Shown: positions 7,501 to 16,309, numbered from the stretch's first letter. The stretch: DNA of 64,000 nt from Caballeronia novacaledonica (GCF_900258035.1 NZ_OGTP01000001.1:496001-560000); one strand, 5' to 3'. A program made the numbers and translations. Notes: generated by a model not told the origin, from the sequence alone.

Positions 7501-8337
7501 GTGACCCAATCCCCTACGAAAGAACCTTGTGTGATATCGGTGGCGATCACCGGCTCGGTGCCGCGCAAGAAGGACAATCCCGCCGTGCCGATCACGATCC
7601 CCGAGCAGATCGAGAGCACGCACGAAGCGTATGAAGCGGGCGCGACGCTCGTACACCTGCATGTGCGCGACGAAGATGAACGCTCGAGCTCGGACCGGCA
7701 TCGCTTCGCGGAATTGCAGGAGGGTATTCGCAAGCATTGTCCGGACATCATCATCCAGTTTTCGACGGGCGGCCGCGGACGTTCGTTCGAGCAGCGCGGC
7801 GCGATGCTCGACCTGAAGCCCGACATGGCGTCGCTCGCGACGGGTTCGGTCAATTTTCCGACGATCGTCTACGAGAATCCGCCCGATTTCGTGCGCTCGC
7901 TCGCGCAAACGATGCTCGATCACAACGTGAAGCCCGAGATCGAGATTTTCGATCTGGCGATGCTCTATAGCACCGTCGATCTCGTGAATCAGGGCTTGCT
8001 GAAGCCGCCCGTGCACGTGCAATTCGTGCTCGGCGTGAAGAACGCCTTGCCCGCGCGGCTCGAGATTCTGGAGTTCGAAGTCGAGCAATTGAAGAAGAAT
8101 TTGCCCGATGCGACGTGGACGGCGGCGGGCATCGGGCGTCATCAGCTCGAAGTGAATCACTGGACGCTGCAGTTGGGCGGGCACTGCCGGACGGGGCTGG
8201 AAGACAACGTGCGCTGGGACAAGGACACGCTCGCGAAGAGCAATGCGCAACTCGTGAGCCGGGTGGCGTCGTTGTGTGCGGAATATGGGCGGCCGGTGGC
8301 GACGGCGAAGGAAGCGCGGGAGTTGTTGTCGCTGTAA
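7501..8337 (+). CDS. Beta-keto acid cleavage enzyme (DUF849 family)
   Basis: A 278-residue TIM-barrel enzyme of the BKACE family (3-keto-5-aminohexanoate cleavage protein type). These enzymes split a beta-keto acid plus acetyl-CoA into acetoacetate and a new CoA ester, using a divalent metal. The HLHVRDE motif (metal-binding His pair), FSTGGRG, and the C-terminal GGHCRTGLEDN segment are present. The GTG start has AAGGAG upstream. The true substrate varies across the family (for example dehydrocarnitine or lysine-degradation intermediates) and cannot be assigned here. A strong terminator separates it from the FadR-type regulator gene downstream. Confidence 0.88.
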   Translation: MTQSPTKEPCVISVAITGSVPRKKDNPAVPITIPEQIESTHEAYEAGATLVHLHVRDEDERSSSDRHRFAELQEGIRKHCPDIIIQFSTGGRGRSFEQRGAMLDLKPDMASLATGSVNFPTIVYENPPDFVRSLAQTMLDHNVKPEIEIFDLAMLYSTVDLVNQGLLKPPVHVQFVLGVKNALPARLEILEFEVEQLKKNLPDATWTAAGIGRHQLEVNHWTLQLGGHCRTGLEDNVRWDKDTLAKSNAQLVSRVASLCAEYGRPVATAKEARELLSL

Positions 8338-8360
8338 ATTCGTTTGACGTATTTTTTCGG

Positions 8361-8403
8361 AGGCGCGTCGCCGGGGTATCCGGCGACGCGCCTTTCTGTT
8401 TTT
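8361..8403 (+). terminator. Strong intrinsic terminator after the keto acid cleavage gene
   Basis: A perfect 14-bp GC-rich stem (8361-8374 with 8380-8393) with a five-base loop is followed by TTTCTGTTTTT. It isolates the regulator gene transcript from the enzyme gene. Confidence 0.85.
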
Positions 8404-8416
8404 GCGTCCGAAAATC

Positions 8417-8425
8417 TGTCTTACA
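8417..8425. promoter_or_regulatory. Possible FadR-type half-consensus in the regulator promoter
   Basis: TGT-CTT-ACA (8417-8425) overlaps a TTACAAT -10-like hexamer 38-46 bases ahead of the GntR gene. It matches the TGT-N3-ACA core of the two better palindromes downstream of that gene and could mediate autoregulation. It is weaker in its outer bases. Confidence 0.3.
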
Positions 8426-8462
8426 ATCGGTCTCCACCCTGACAAGCACGGCAAGCGCGCAC

Positions 8463-9155
8463 ATGAACGAGCGTAAGTCATCCGGGCTCGCCGACCGGAT
8501 TTACAGCGACATCCTCAACAGCATCGTGGAAGGCGAGTTCAAGGAGGGCGACCGGCTGCTCACCGAACACGCGCTGGCCGAACGCTTCGCGACTTCACGC
8601 CCGACTGTGCGCGAAGCGCTTGCACGATTGCGCGCGGACGGCATCATCGTGACGCGGCGCGGATCGGGAACGGTCGTCGGGCGCCGGCCCGATCCGGACG
8701 TGCGCCGTTTCGCGCCGCTCGAAACGCTCTCGGATATTCGCCGCTGCTACGAGTTTCGGATCGTGACCGAGTCCGGCGCGGCGGAACTCGCCGCCAGCAA
8801 GGCCGAAGACGACGATATCCACGCGATTCGCGATGCCTGGGATCAGATGGAGCGCGTCGTCGAAACGGCGCAGGGCATCGGCGCGAAAGAGGATTTCGCG
8901 TTCCATCTCGCGGTCGCGCGCGCGTCGAAGAATCAGTTTTTCATTACCGCGCTGTCGTTCATCGAGGAACAGATCGAAGTCAGCATGAACCTGTCGCGCA
9001 ATCTGTCGTTCGTGATGACGCTCGAACGACAGCGTGTCGTTCAGCGCGAACATCTCGAAGTCCTCGAAGCGATTCGCGCGCGTGACGCCGCCCGGGCCGG
9101 AAAAGCGATGAAGGCGCATCTGCAAAACACGCTCGATCGCATGTTCGGCGACTAG
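8463..9155 (+). CDS. FadR-subfamily GntR transcriptional regulator
   Basis: A 230-residue regulator with an N-terminal winged helix (about 8-75; the helix-turn-helix lies in LAERFATSRPTVREALARL, then the wing GIIVTRRGSGTVV). An all-helical FCD ligand-binding domain follows (about 90-225) and carries metal/ligand residues in the R-x-x-x-E, D-FAFH and QREH segments. FCD regulators usually respond to carboxylic acids of the pathway they control. Its neighbours are a keto acid cleavage enzyme upstream and an ABC importer downstream, likely targets. Two TTGT-N3-ACAA palindromes lie directly after its stop codon. Confidence 0.9.
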   Translation: MNERKSSGLADRIYSDILNSIVEGEFKEGDRLLTEHALAERFATSRPTVREALARLRADGIIVTRRGSGTVVGRRPDPDVRRFAPLETLSDIRRCYEFRIVTESGAAELAASKAEDDDIHAIRDAWDQMERVVETAQGIGAKEDFAFHLAVARASKNQFFITALSFIEEQIEVSMNLSRNLSFVMTLERQRVVQREHLEVLEAIRARDAARAGKAMKAHLQNTLDRMFGD

Positions 9156-9166
9156 CCACGCGCGCA

Positions 9167-9179
9167 GTTGTCACACAAC
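9167..9179. promoter_or_regulatory. Putative FadR/GntR operator 1
   Basis: GTTGT-CAC-ACAAC is a perfect interrupted palindrome twelve bases after the regulator stop. The T-x-GT-N3-AC-x-A shape is the known consensus of the FadR branch of GntR regulators. Confidence 0.55.
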
Positions 9180-9219
9180 CTTGGCGTTCGCAGGCTAAAA
9201 ATCGTCGTCGATTGAGTGA

Positions 9220-9232
9220 GTTGTTTGACAAC
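9220..9232. promoter_or_regulatory. Putative FadR/GntR operator 2
   Basis: GTTGT-TTG-ACAAC, extended by A/T on each side to a 15-bp palindrome. Its centre is 53 bp (about five helical turns) from operator 1, a spacing suited to cooperative binding on one DNA face. Confidence 0.55.
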
Positions 9233-9698
9233 TTTGCGCGATTGGCAAGCTGGCCGTCGTGAAGCACGACCGCCGTCGCGCCCCGCTGCGCGGCGATTGG
9301 GCGGACGAGTAACGCCTCATTCAAGCCACGGGGAAACATCAAGTAATTTCGCAGGAAACACAAGTTAAACGGTCAGGTAACAACCCCTTCGGGTATCTCC
9401 CGAGACACGCAGCAAACCGCTATCGCCAGAAGAAAAACGGGTGTGGCGACGTTTCGGTAACACGCCCGGAGCCGTCGATTTGCTTGACATCCTATGACCT
9501 CGTTAGCTATTTTTCAGCATCCGGTCGCCATGAGGACGCACGCGCACAGAGACACGCTACATTCAAGGTGCCAGCAAGCGGCGCACGAACGAATCAGAAC
9601 GAAGCACAAACAGGCCGGCGATCGACACGAATCGACAACATCGACGATATGACCGGACCTTTCCCGACCACCGGTTGCGAGAGAAGTGAGGAGACAAA
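9233..9698 (+). promoter_or_regulatory. Long leader of the ABC operon with sigma-70-like promoter
   Basis: This gene-free stretch precedes the binding-protein gene. TTGACA (9484-9489) and TATTTT (9508-9513) are separated by 18 bp and form the best promoter in it, leaving a leader of about 180 bases. No known riboswitch is recognised. A typical Shine-Dalgarno run lies just before the ATG at 9699. Confidence 0.45.
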
Positions 9699-10871
9699 AT
9701 GGCTTTCAAGGCAGGACTGTCAGTGAAACTGGCGGCAGTTTGCGTCGCGGTTGGCGCGGCTTTCGGCATGACCGCGGCCTACGCGGCCGATCCCGTATCG
9801 ATCAACATCGTCGACGTTGCGGGCAATCTGCAACTGACGCAAAAGGGCTTCGAGGCGTTCAAGGCGAAATATCCCGATCTGGTTTCCAGCATCACCTTCA
9901 CGAACGCGCCCGCGCCGCAACTGCCGGGCAAGATCAAGGCGATGCAGGCGGCGGGCCGCTCGGACATCGACCTCGTCGTGACCGGCACCGATGCGCTCGC
10001 GGCCGGCATCCAGCAAGGCCTGTGGGAGAAGCTGCTTCCCGACAACGCGAAGGCGTTCCCCGGCGTGCTCGACAAATACGCGCCCGGCCCGCGCAAGATG
10101 CAGGACATCGCGCAGGGCTACGGTCTCGAAGTGACCTACATGCCCGCCGGCCCGCTGCTCGAATACAACCCGGCCAAGGTCACCGACGTTCCGAAGACGC
10201 CCGATCAACTGCTCGCATGGTGCAAGGCGCATCCGAACAAGCTGATCTACGCGCGTCCGGCGAATTCCGGTCCGGGCCGCACCTTCCTGATGGGCCTGCC
10301 GTACGTGCTCGGCGACAAGGACCCGATGGACCCGATCAACGGCTGGGACAAGACCTGGGCGTTCCTCAAGCAACTGAACGACTGCATTCCGTACTACCCG
10401 GGCGGCACGTCGGCGGTCATGAAGGAACTGGGCGAAGGCACGCGCGACATGACCGTCACCGTGACCGGCTGGGACATCAACCCGCGCGCGCTCGGCATCG
10501 TGCCCGCGGAGTTCAAGGTCGGCGCGTTCGACAACATGACCTGGGTGAACGACGCCCACTACATGGTGATCCCGAAGGGCGTGCCGAAGGAAAAGCTCGA
10601 CGTGCTCTACAAGCTGATGAACTTCATGCTCGAGCCGGCGCAGCAGGCGCTCACCTATGACGACGGTTACTTCTATCCCGGCCCGGCGGTGAAGGACGTG
10701 CCGCTCTCGATGGCGCCCGCGAAGAGTCAGGAAGTCATCCAGAAGTTCGGCCGGCCCGAGTACGCGAAGCTGCTCGCCGATCGTCCGCACGTGCTGCCGC
10801 TCAATGCACAGTCGATGGTCGCGGCGTTCCAGAAATGGGACCGCGAAATCGGCGCGGCAAAGACCAAGTAA
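9699..10871 (+). CDS. ABC transporter periplasmic substrate-binding protein
   Basis: A 390-residue exported protein. The signal peptide runs through about residue 30 (AAYA-ADPVS), followed by a bilobed binding-protein fold of the polyamine/iron/thiamine class (SINIVDVAGNLQ, then the DIDLVVTGTDALAAGI hinge region). It delivers an unidentified small solute to the two permeases and ATPase encoded directly downstream. The first gene of the operon; a 91-bp gap with a GC-rich inverted sequence separates it from the ATPase gene, a common way to make more binding protein than membrane parts. The linked keto acid cleavage enzyme and FCD regulator hint at a carboxylate or amino-acid-derived ligand. Confidence 0.88.
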   Translation: MAFKAGLSVKLAAVCVAVGAAFGMTAAYAADPVSINIVDVAGNLQLTQKGFEAFKAKYPDLVSSITFTNAPAPQLPGKIKAMQAAGRSDIDLVVTGTDALAAGIQQGLWEKLLPDNAKAFPGVLDKYAPGPRKMQDIAQGYGLEVTYMPAGPLLEYNPAKVTDVPKTPDQLLAWCKAHPNKLIYARPANSGPGRTFLMGLPYVLGDKDPMDPINGWDKTWAFLKQLNDCIPYYPGGTSAVMKELGEGTRDMTVTVTGWDINPRALGIVPAEFKVGAFDNMTWVNDAHYMVIPKGVPKEKLDVLYKLMNFMLEPAQQALTYDDGYFYPGPAVKDVPLSMAPAKSQEVIQKFGRPEYAKLLADRPHVLPLNAQSMVAAFQKWDREIGAAKTK

Positions 10872-10962
10872 GTCGGCCTGAGTCGGCGTAGGGCTGTCAT
10901 GAGACGGCGGCGCTCCGGTCAGGACGCGTCGCCGCTTCTACAAAAAAGCGCAGGAAATTGTC

Positions 10963-12039
10963 ATGAAGCACACATTTGAGCAGTTGCGTCTGGACGCGGT
11001 CTCGCGCAGCTTCACCAACGCGCAAGGGCAGCAACTGGCGGCGTTGAAGGGACTCGACCTGAACATCCAGCGCGGCGAGTTCATCGCGCTGCTGGGGCCT
11101 TCGGGCTGCGGCAAGTCGACCGCGCTGAACTGCATCGCCGGATTGCAGCCGCTGACGGGCGGCGGCATCTGGCTCGACGACCAGCGTATCGACGTGCTTC
11201 CGCCCGAAAAGCGCGGCTTCGGCATGGTCTTTCAGAACTACGCGCTGTTTCCGCATATGTCGGTGCTGGACAACGTCGGCTTCGGCCTGAAGATGCGCGG
11301 CATGCCGAAGGCGGAAGCGACGAAGCGCGCGAAGGCCGCGTTGCAGCTCGTGCAACTGATCGGCCACGACGCCAAGCTGCCCGGCCAGTTGTCGGGCGGT
11401 CAGCAGCAGCGCGTGGCGATCGCGCGCGCGATCGTCATCGAGCCGCCGCTCGTGCTGATGGACGAACCGCTCTCGAATCTCGACACCAAGCTGCGCATCG
11501 AGATGCGCGCCGAAATTCGCCGCATCCACGGCAAGCTGGAGCGCGCGACCATCTACGTGACGCACGATCAGGACGAAGCGCTGTCGATGGCCGATCGCAT
11601 CGTCGTGATGAAAGAGGGCGTCGTCCAGCAGGTGGCCTCGCCGAAGGAAGTCTATTCGCGGCCGAAGAATCTGCACGTCGCGCGTTTCATGGGCTTTCGC
11701 AACGTCGTCGCGGCGACGCTCGAAGGCACGCAGGGCGATGCAGTCGCGGTGAACGCGAACGGCGTGCGCCTCCTCGGCACGCCGATGGAAGGTTTCGACA
11801 GCAAGCGCGTGGCCGTTGCGCTGCGCCCGGAAGACATGGAACGCACGACGCCCGGCGCGGAGAACGCGTTCGATGCGCACGTCGAAGTCGTCGAATACGG
11901 CGGCCGCGATTCGCTCATCATCGTCAATACCGCGTTCGGCAAGCTGTGGGCGCGCATCGCGGGCGAATGCGCCGAAGGCGAGCGCATTTCGCTGCGCGTC
12001 GCGCCGTCGAAAACGCTCGTGTACGGAGAAGAAAAATGA
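10963..12039 (+). CDS. ABC transporter ATP-binding protein
   Basis: A 358-residue ATPase of the PotA/UgpC type. It has Walker A GPSGCGKST, Q-loop FQNYALFPHMSV, signature LSGGQQQRVAIARAI, Walker B VLMDEPLSNLD, H-loop YVTHDQDEAL, and a C-terminal TOBE-like domain (about 270-355). It energises import with the two permeases downstream. Its stop overlaps the first permease start as ATGA, showing translational coupling. Confidence 0.94.
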   Translation: MKHTFEQLRLDAVSRSFTNAQGQQLAALKGLDLNIQRGEFIALLGPSGCGKSTALNCIAGLQPLTGGGIWLDDQRIDVLPPEKRGFGMVFQNYALFPHMSVLDNVGFGLKMRGMPKAEATKRAKAALQLVQLIGHDAKLPGQLSGGQQQRVAIARAIVIEPPLVLMDEPLSNLDTKLRIEMRAEIRRIHGKLERATIYVTHDQDEALSMADRIVVMKEGVVQQVASPKEVYSRPKNLHVARFMGFRNVVAATLEGTQGDAVAVNANGVRLLGTPMEGFDSKRVAVALRPEDMERTTPGAENAFDAHVEVVEYGGRDSLIIVNTAFGKLWARIAGECAEGERISLRVAPSKTLVYGEEK

Positions 12040-12902
12040 TCGCGCTTCCCGCGCAGCCGCGCGATCCGAAGGGCTGGCTCGTCGCGCCGGCGCTCGTCTT
12101 CATCCTCGCGCTGTTCATCTATCCGTTCGCCTACGGGCTGAGGCTGTCGTTCAGTCCGATGAACGGCGGCAGCGTCTGGACGAACTACATCACGTTCTTC
12201 ACCGATTCGTCGATGTGGCCGACGATCATCGTCACGCTGAAGCTCGCCGTGCCCGCGGCGATCATCAACGTCGGCGTGTCGGTGCCGGTGGCGTTCGCGT
12301 TGCGCCGCACGTCGCCGTGGCAGAAGTTCGTGACGACGCTGCTCGTCGTGCCGGTGACGCTCGGCACCGTGCTGATCGCCGACGGCATGCTGACGTACTT
12401 CAGCCCGAACGGCTGGTTTCCGCAGGCGTTGCAGGCGCTGCATCTCTACGGCGATGAAGTGCGCCTCACGCACAACTACTGGGGCGTGCTGATTTCGCTG
12501 ATCGTGTCGGGCTTTCCGTTCGCGTTTCTGCTGACGCTGTCGTACGTGACCGGCATCGACCCGACGCTCGCGCGCGCCGCCGCGACGCTCGGCGCGAGTC
12601 CGTGGCAGCAGTTCCGTCAGATCTATCTGCCGCTGCTGTTGCCGGGCCTGACGATGACCGCCTGTCTCTCGTTCGTGCAGGCGTTCTCGGTGTTTCCGTC
12701 GGCGGTGCTGCTCGGCGCGCCGGCCGGTCCGACGCGCGTGATTTCGATCGCCGCGTCCGAAGCCGCGTTCGAGAACTACGACTACGCGCTCGCTTCGACC
12801 ATCGCGATCGTGATGGGCTTCGTGCAGTTGCTCGTCGTGGGCGGCATGCTCGGCGCGCGCCGCTTCTTCTATACGGGTCCGGTGACGGGAGGCAAGGGAT
12901 AA
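12036..12902 (+). CDS. ABC transporter permease (first of pair)
   Basis: A 288-residue inner-membrane protein with about six membrane helices and the binding-protein-dependent transport EAA region around ARAAATLGASPWQQFRQIYLPLLLPG. Related to PotB/PotH-type permeases. The start overlaps the ATPase stop by four bases, and the stop overlaps the next start by one base (TAATG). Confidence 0.92.
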   Translation: MIALPAQPRDPKGWLVAPALVFILALFIYPFAYGLRLSFSPMNGGSVWTNYITFFTDSSMWPTIIVTLKLAVPAAIINVGVSVPVAFALRRTSPWQKFVTTLLVVPVTLGTVLIADGMLTYFSPNGWFPQALQALHLYGDEVRLTHNYWGVLISLIVSGFPFAFLLTLSYVTGIDPTLARAAATLGASPWQQFRQIYLPLLLPGLTMTACLSFVQAFSVFPSAVLLGAPAGPTRVISIAASEAAFENYDYALASTIAIVMGFVQLLVVGGMLGARRFFYTGPVTGGKG

Positions 12903-13804
12903 TGGCTCTCGATAATCAAACGGCGCCGGCCTGGGCATCGCCCGGCAACAACGCGGGCAAGGTCATGAAACAACAGTCGAGCCTGCGCGACAGGCTGTGG
13001 AAGTGCTTCGTCTGGGCGACGATGGGCTTCTTCCTCGTCAACGTGCTGCTGCTGATCGCGACCGTCGCGGTGAATTCGGTGGCGACGCGCTGGTTCGGCA
13101 CGCTGTTGCCGCAGGGCTTCACGCTGCACTGGTACGCGCAGGCGTGGAGCGACTTCCAGCTTTCGAGCGTGCTGCTGGTCACGCTCGAAGTGGTGGGCGC
13201 GGTGGTGCTGCTGTCGATCGCGCTGGGCGTGCCGGCGGCTTACGCGCTCGCCCGCGTGCAGTTTCCCGGCAAGCGTTTCGCGATGCTCGTGTTTCTGCTG
13301 CCGCTGATGGTGCCGCCCGTGACCTACGGCATCCCGATGGCGACGGTCATGTACAAGTTCCATCTCGCGGGCACGCTGACCGGCGTGATCCTCGCGAATC
13401 TGGTGCCTGCGCTGCCGTTCGTCATTCTCGTGATGACGCCTTTCATCGAGCAGATCGATCCGAATCTGGAATCGGCCGCGCGCATCTTCGGCGCGAACAC
13501 GTTCCGCTATTTCCGCTACGTGCTGCTGCCGCTGCTCGTGCCCGGCATGCTGGCCGCGGGGCTGCTCGTGCTGGTGCGCACCATCGGCATGTTCGAGCTG
13601 ACGTTCTTCACCGCGGGGCCGACCACGCAGACGCTCGTCGTCGCGCTCTACTACGCGGTGTTCTCGACGGGCGTGCGCGCGCCGCAGTCCATCGACGCGA
13701 TGGCGATGATCTACATGGCCATCACGATGGTCTGGGTGCTGATCGCGCTGCAGTTCGTGAGCCCGACGCAACTCGTGTCGCGCGTGAAGGAACAGAAGCA
13801 GTGA
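12902..13804 (+). CDS. ABC transporter permease (second of pair)
   Basis: A 300-residue inner-membrane protein of the PotC/PotI type. A cytoplasmic N-terminal tail of about 35 residues precedes six membrane helices. The EAA loop is ESAARIFGANTFRYFRYVLLPLLVPG. It completes the importer. A GC-rich hairpin with a T-tract begins seven bases after its stop, so the epimerase-like gene that follows is probably only reached by read-through or its own promoter. Confidence 0.92.
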   Translation: MALDNQTAPAWASPGNNAGKVMKQQSSLRDRLWKCFVWATMGFFLVNVLLLIATVAVNSVATRWFGTLLPQGFTLHWYAQAWSDFQLSSVLLVTLEVVGAVVLLSIALGVPAAYALARVQFPGKRFAMLVFLLPLMVPPVTYGIPMATVMYKFHLAGTLTGVILANLVPALPFVILVMTPFIEQIDPNLESAARIFGANTFRYFRYVLLPLLVPGMLAAGLLVLVRTIGMFELTFFTAGPTTQTLVVALYYAVFSTGVRAPQSIDAMAMIYMAITMVWVLIALQFVSPTQLVSRVKEQKQ

Positions 13805-13811
13805 CGTCTCG

Positions 13812-13838
13812 CCCGCGCGGCTGCGCGCGGGTTCTTTT
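13812..13838 (+). terminator. Intrinsic terminator after the ABC operon
   Basis: A perfect 8-bp stem CCCGCGCG/CGCGCGGG with loop GCTG is followed by TTCTTTT. Confidence 0.75.
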
Positions 13839-13855
13839 CATACTGAAGTCGTGTC

Positions 13856-14791
13856 GTGACGAAATTTCGTGAAGTCGTATCGCTGAGCGCGGAGCCGCGC
13901 CTGAGCATATCGAGCGGGCCGCATGTCGTCGAGATCGCGCCGGCGGCGGGCGGACGCATCACGCGTTTCGCCACGCGAGGCGCGCGCGGATTGCAGGACT
14001 GGCTCGTGCCCGTGACGGCCGCCAGTTGGCCGTGCGACGCATGGCCCAAAGGCGGCAGCTATCCGCTCGTGCCGTTTTCCAATCGCGTGCGCGATGCGCG
14101 CTTTGCCGCGCCCGATGGTGCCGTCGTCGAACTCGCGACGTTTCCGGGCATGGCGCACGCGCTGCATGGCTTCGGCCAGTTCGCGGCGTGGAGCGTCGAG
14201 CTTCAGGAGGCGGATTGCGCCGTGCTGCGCTACGTGCACGGCGAAGGCGAGCACGGCTGGCCGTGGGCGTTCGAGGCCGTGCAACTGATCGAAGCGAATG
14301 CCGAGGGCGCGCGTCTTTCGATGCGAATCGCGAACCGGTCGTTGAGCCCGATGCCGGTCGGCCTCGGCTTTCACCCTTACTTCGGCGCGCAGGAGGCCGA
14401 ACTTCATGCGACGACGCACTGGCGTCACGAAGCCGAAATCGCGATCGAGCCGACGATCGAATCGCCCGCGCGTCGGCATGTGCGGGAATCGGAGGGCTAC
14501 ACGCGTTATCTGAGCGGCTGGGACGGCCGCGCCACGCTGCATTACGCGGACGGCCGCACGCTAGGACTGCGCGCCGACGACACACTGAATCACGTCGTCG
14601 TGCATTGTCCGGCGGGCGCGGGCTATCTGTGCGTCGAGCCGGTTTCGCATGTGAGCGACGGCTTCAACCTCGCGGCGCGAGGGCTGGCCGGAACCGGCAT
14701 CGCGATCATCGAGCCAGGTAGTGAAATACGGGCGTCGCTCGTGATGGCAGCCGGCGCGAACCCGGTCCCACGCGACGGCGACGCCGCCTGA
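13856..14791 (+). CDS. Aldose 1-epimerase family protein
   Basis: A 311-residue cytoplasmic protein of the galactose-mutarotase superfamily. Typical features are an N-terminal beta-sandwich with GGRITRF, the FSNRVRDARF segment, MAHALHGFGQFAAW (active-site His), PVGLGFHPYFG (second His) and a C-terminal ENPxSH-like CVEPVSHVSDGFN with the catalytic Glu. It interconverts anomers of a sugar or sugar-like compound. The start is GTG at 13856, 51 bases after the ABC permease stop but beyond a terminator. Whether it serves the same pathway as the importer is unproven. Confidence 0.85.
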   Translation: MTKFREVVSLSAEPRLSISSGPHVVEIAPAAGGRITRFATRGARGLQDWLVPVTAASWPCDAWPKGGSYPLVPFSNRVRDARFAAPDGAVVELATFPGMAHALHGFGQFAAWSVELQEADCAVLRYVHGEGEHGWPWAFEAVQLIEANAEGARLSMRIANRSLSPMPVGLGFHPYFGAQEAELHATTHWRHEAEIAIEPTIESPARRHVRESEGYTRYLSGWDGRATLHYADGRTLGLRADDTLNHVVVHCPAGAGYLCVEPVSHVSDGFNLAARGLAGTGIAIIEPGSEIRASLVMAAGANPVPRDGDAA

Positions 14792-14911
14792 CGCGCGCCT
14801 CGACGCAGGCGCGCTCGCGCATCGCGGAAAAGCGCGACGCATTCGCCGGCAACCGGCTCCCGACGACGAGGCAAGCGTCCCTGCTCATGGCGGCACCTCC
14901 AGATTTGCGTA

Positions 14912-15364
14912 TCAGCGCGTGAGCGGCATGGAAAAGAAGGACTCGACCAGATCGACGATGCGCCAGGTCGCGCAAGGCCGGCGGCAGTGGGCGTCGAAAC
15001 CGGCTTCCTTGAGCGTCTGAACCGGATCGGCCGGCCAGACGTTGCTCATCGCGACGAGGAGCCGCCCGGTGACTTCGGCGTCCATGCGCAGCGTGCGCAG
15101 AAAGACGTAGCCGGAATCGTTGTCGAGGCTCGTGTCGAGAAGCAACGCCTGCGGTTGCCAGCTATGCACGAGCGCGCGCACGGATTTCAGATCCTGCGAA
15201 TGGATGACCTGCAAGCCTTTGAGCCGAAGTTGCACGGCGAGGGAATCGCCGATCGACTTGTCCTTGTGGGCGATCAGCACTCGGCGCGAGGCGTCCCCGT
15301 TGCGGGCCCGCTTGATACGCCACAACGCGAATTCGCGTTCGTTGTCGGCCAGACGGCTTGACAT
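14912..15364 (-). CDS. Stand-alone receiver-domain protein with altered active site
   Basis: A 150-residue protein with a single CheY-like receiver domain (about 28-148) and no output domain. The phospho-acceptor is Asp77 in LLLDTSLDNDSG and the Ser/Thr position is in VAMSN. The acidic pair at the first strand is reduced (IAHKDKS), and the conserved Lys before the Pro is Arg (CRRP). It may therefore be phosphorylated poorly or act as a pseudo-receiver. The start at 15364 follows GGAGG by five bases. It is divergent from a NarL-type regulator 196 bases away, a likely partner. Confidence 0.75.
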   Translation of the reverse strand: MSSRLADNEREFALWRIKRARNGDASRRVLIAHKDKSIGDSLAVQLRLKGLQVIHSQDLKSVRALVHSWQPQALLLDTSLDNDSGYVFLRTLRMDAEVTGRLLVAMSNVWPADPVQTLKEAGFDAHCRRPCATWRIVDLVESFFSMPLTR

Positions 15365-15560
15365 CTCATCCTCCATTCTCGTATTGCGTGACGTGAGCGA
15401 TTCGACTGCGACCAGTTTCGACTGAACGTATCGATCGCCAAACCCGGCACGGGAGGGGAATGCGGGAGATTTTGGGGGACTGCCGAATGTATCCCTGCGA
15501 AAGGAGGGTGGAAGTCGGACAGGGCGCGCGTAATATCGAAACCGTTCTCGGAGCGTCGCA

Positions 15561-16256
15561 ATGGAAAATGGCTATTTCAAAACTGTGTTGCTGGTAGAGG
15601 ACGAAGGGCTCACCCGGAGCGCCATGAAAAGCCTCATTCTGGCGAACGAGCCTTTGCTCGAAATCGACGAAGCCGACGGATTCGAGCAGGCGAAAGTCAA
15701 GCTTTCCGCCAATACCTACGATCTGATGTTCCTCGACTACCACTTGCGCGGCCAGGCCACCGGCATGGACCTGCTCAACTGGATTCGCGAGGAAGAGCGC
15801 GAAATCCAGACGATCATGCTGTCCGCGCAGGACGACCGCGACACCGTGCTCGAATGCATCAAGAATGGCGCGTGCGGGTTCATCTCGAAGGGCAGCGAGC
15901 AGGGCGCGGGCGTCTTCCGCGAAGCGCTCAAAACCATTCTCAACGGGCGCGTCTATTTGCCGAACACGGTGCTCGGCAAGGGCGGCCACAGCCCGAAGCC
16001 GGTTTCGCCGCATGCGGGCGTGACGGTCGAATCGCTGGATCTGCCGCCGCGCCTGACCGAGACGCTGCGCTATCTGCTGCAGGGACTGTCGAACAAGGCG
16101 ATCGCGCGCAAGATGAACATCAGCGAGAACACCGCCAAGGAATATTCGAGCGATCTGCTCGCGCGTTTTCACGTCACGCGGCGAACTTTTCTGATCGTCG
16201 AGATGGCGCGGCGCGGGATCGAAATGCCGATGAGCAATACGTCGTCGGCGTCCTGA
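15561..16256 (+). CDS. NarL/FixJ-family response regulator
   Basis: A 231-residue regulator with receiver (VLLVEDEGLT, Asp59 in LMFLDYHLRG, Ser in IMLSAQDD, Lys in GFISKGS) and LuxR-type C-terminal helix-turn-helix (LPPRLTETLRYLLQGLSNKA, then NISENTAKEYSSDLLARF). No kinase gene is adjacent, so it is an orphan in this window. The only nearby two-component gene is the divergent single-receiver protein. Confidence 0.9.
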   Translation: MENGYFKTVLLVEDEGLTRSAMKSLILANEPLLEIDEADGFEQAKVKLSANTYDLMFLDYHLRGQATGMDLLNWIREEEREIQTIMLSAQDDRDTVLECIKNGACGFISKGSEQGAGVFREALKTILNGRVYLPNTVLGKGGHSPKPVSPHAGVTVESLDLPPRLTETLRYLLQGLSNKAIARKMNISENTAKEYSSDLLARFHVTRRTFLIVEMARRGIEMPMSNTSSAS

Positions 16257-16280
16257 GCGCTGCAGTCATCCTTCTTTTCG

Positions 16281-16309
16281 ACGCGGGCGGCCCCAACAGG
16301 CGCCCGCGT
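16281..16309. terminator. Hairpin downstream of the NarL-type gene
   Basis: ACGCGGGCG and CGCCCGCGT form a perfect 9-bp stem with an 11-base loop, 24 bases after the regulator stop. No immediate T-run follows, so termination is uncertain. Confidence 0.4.
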
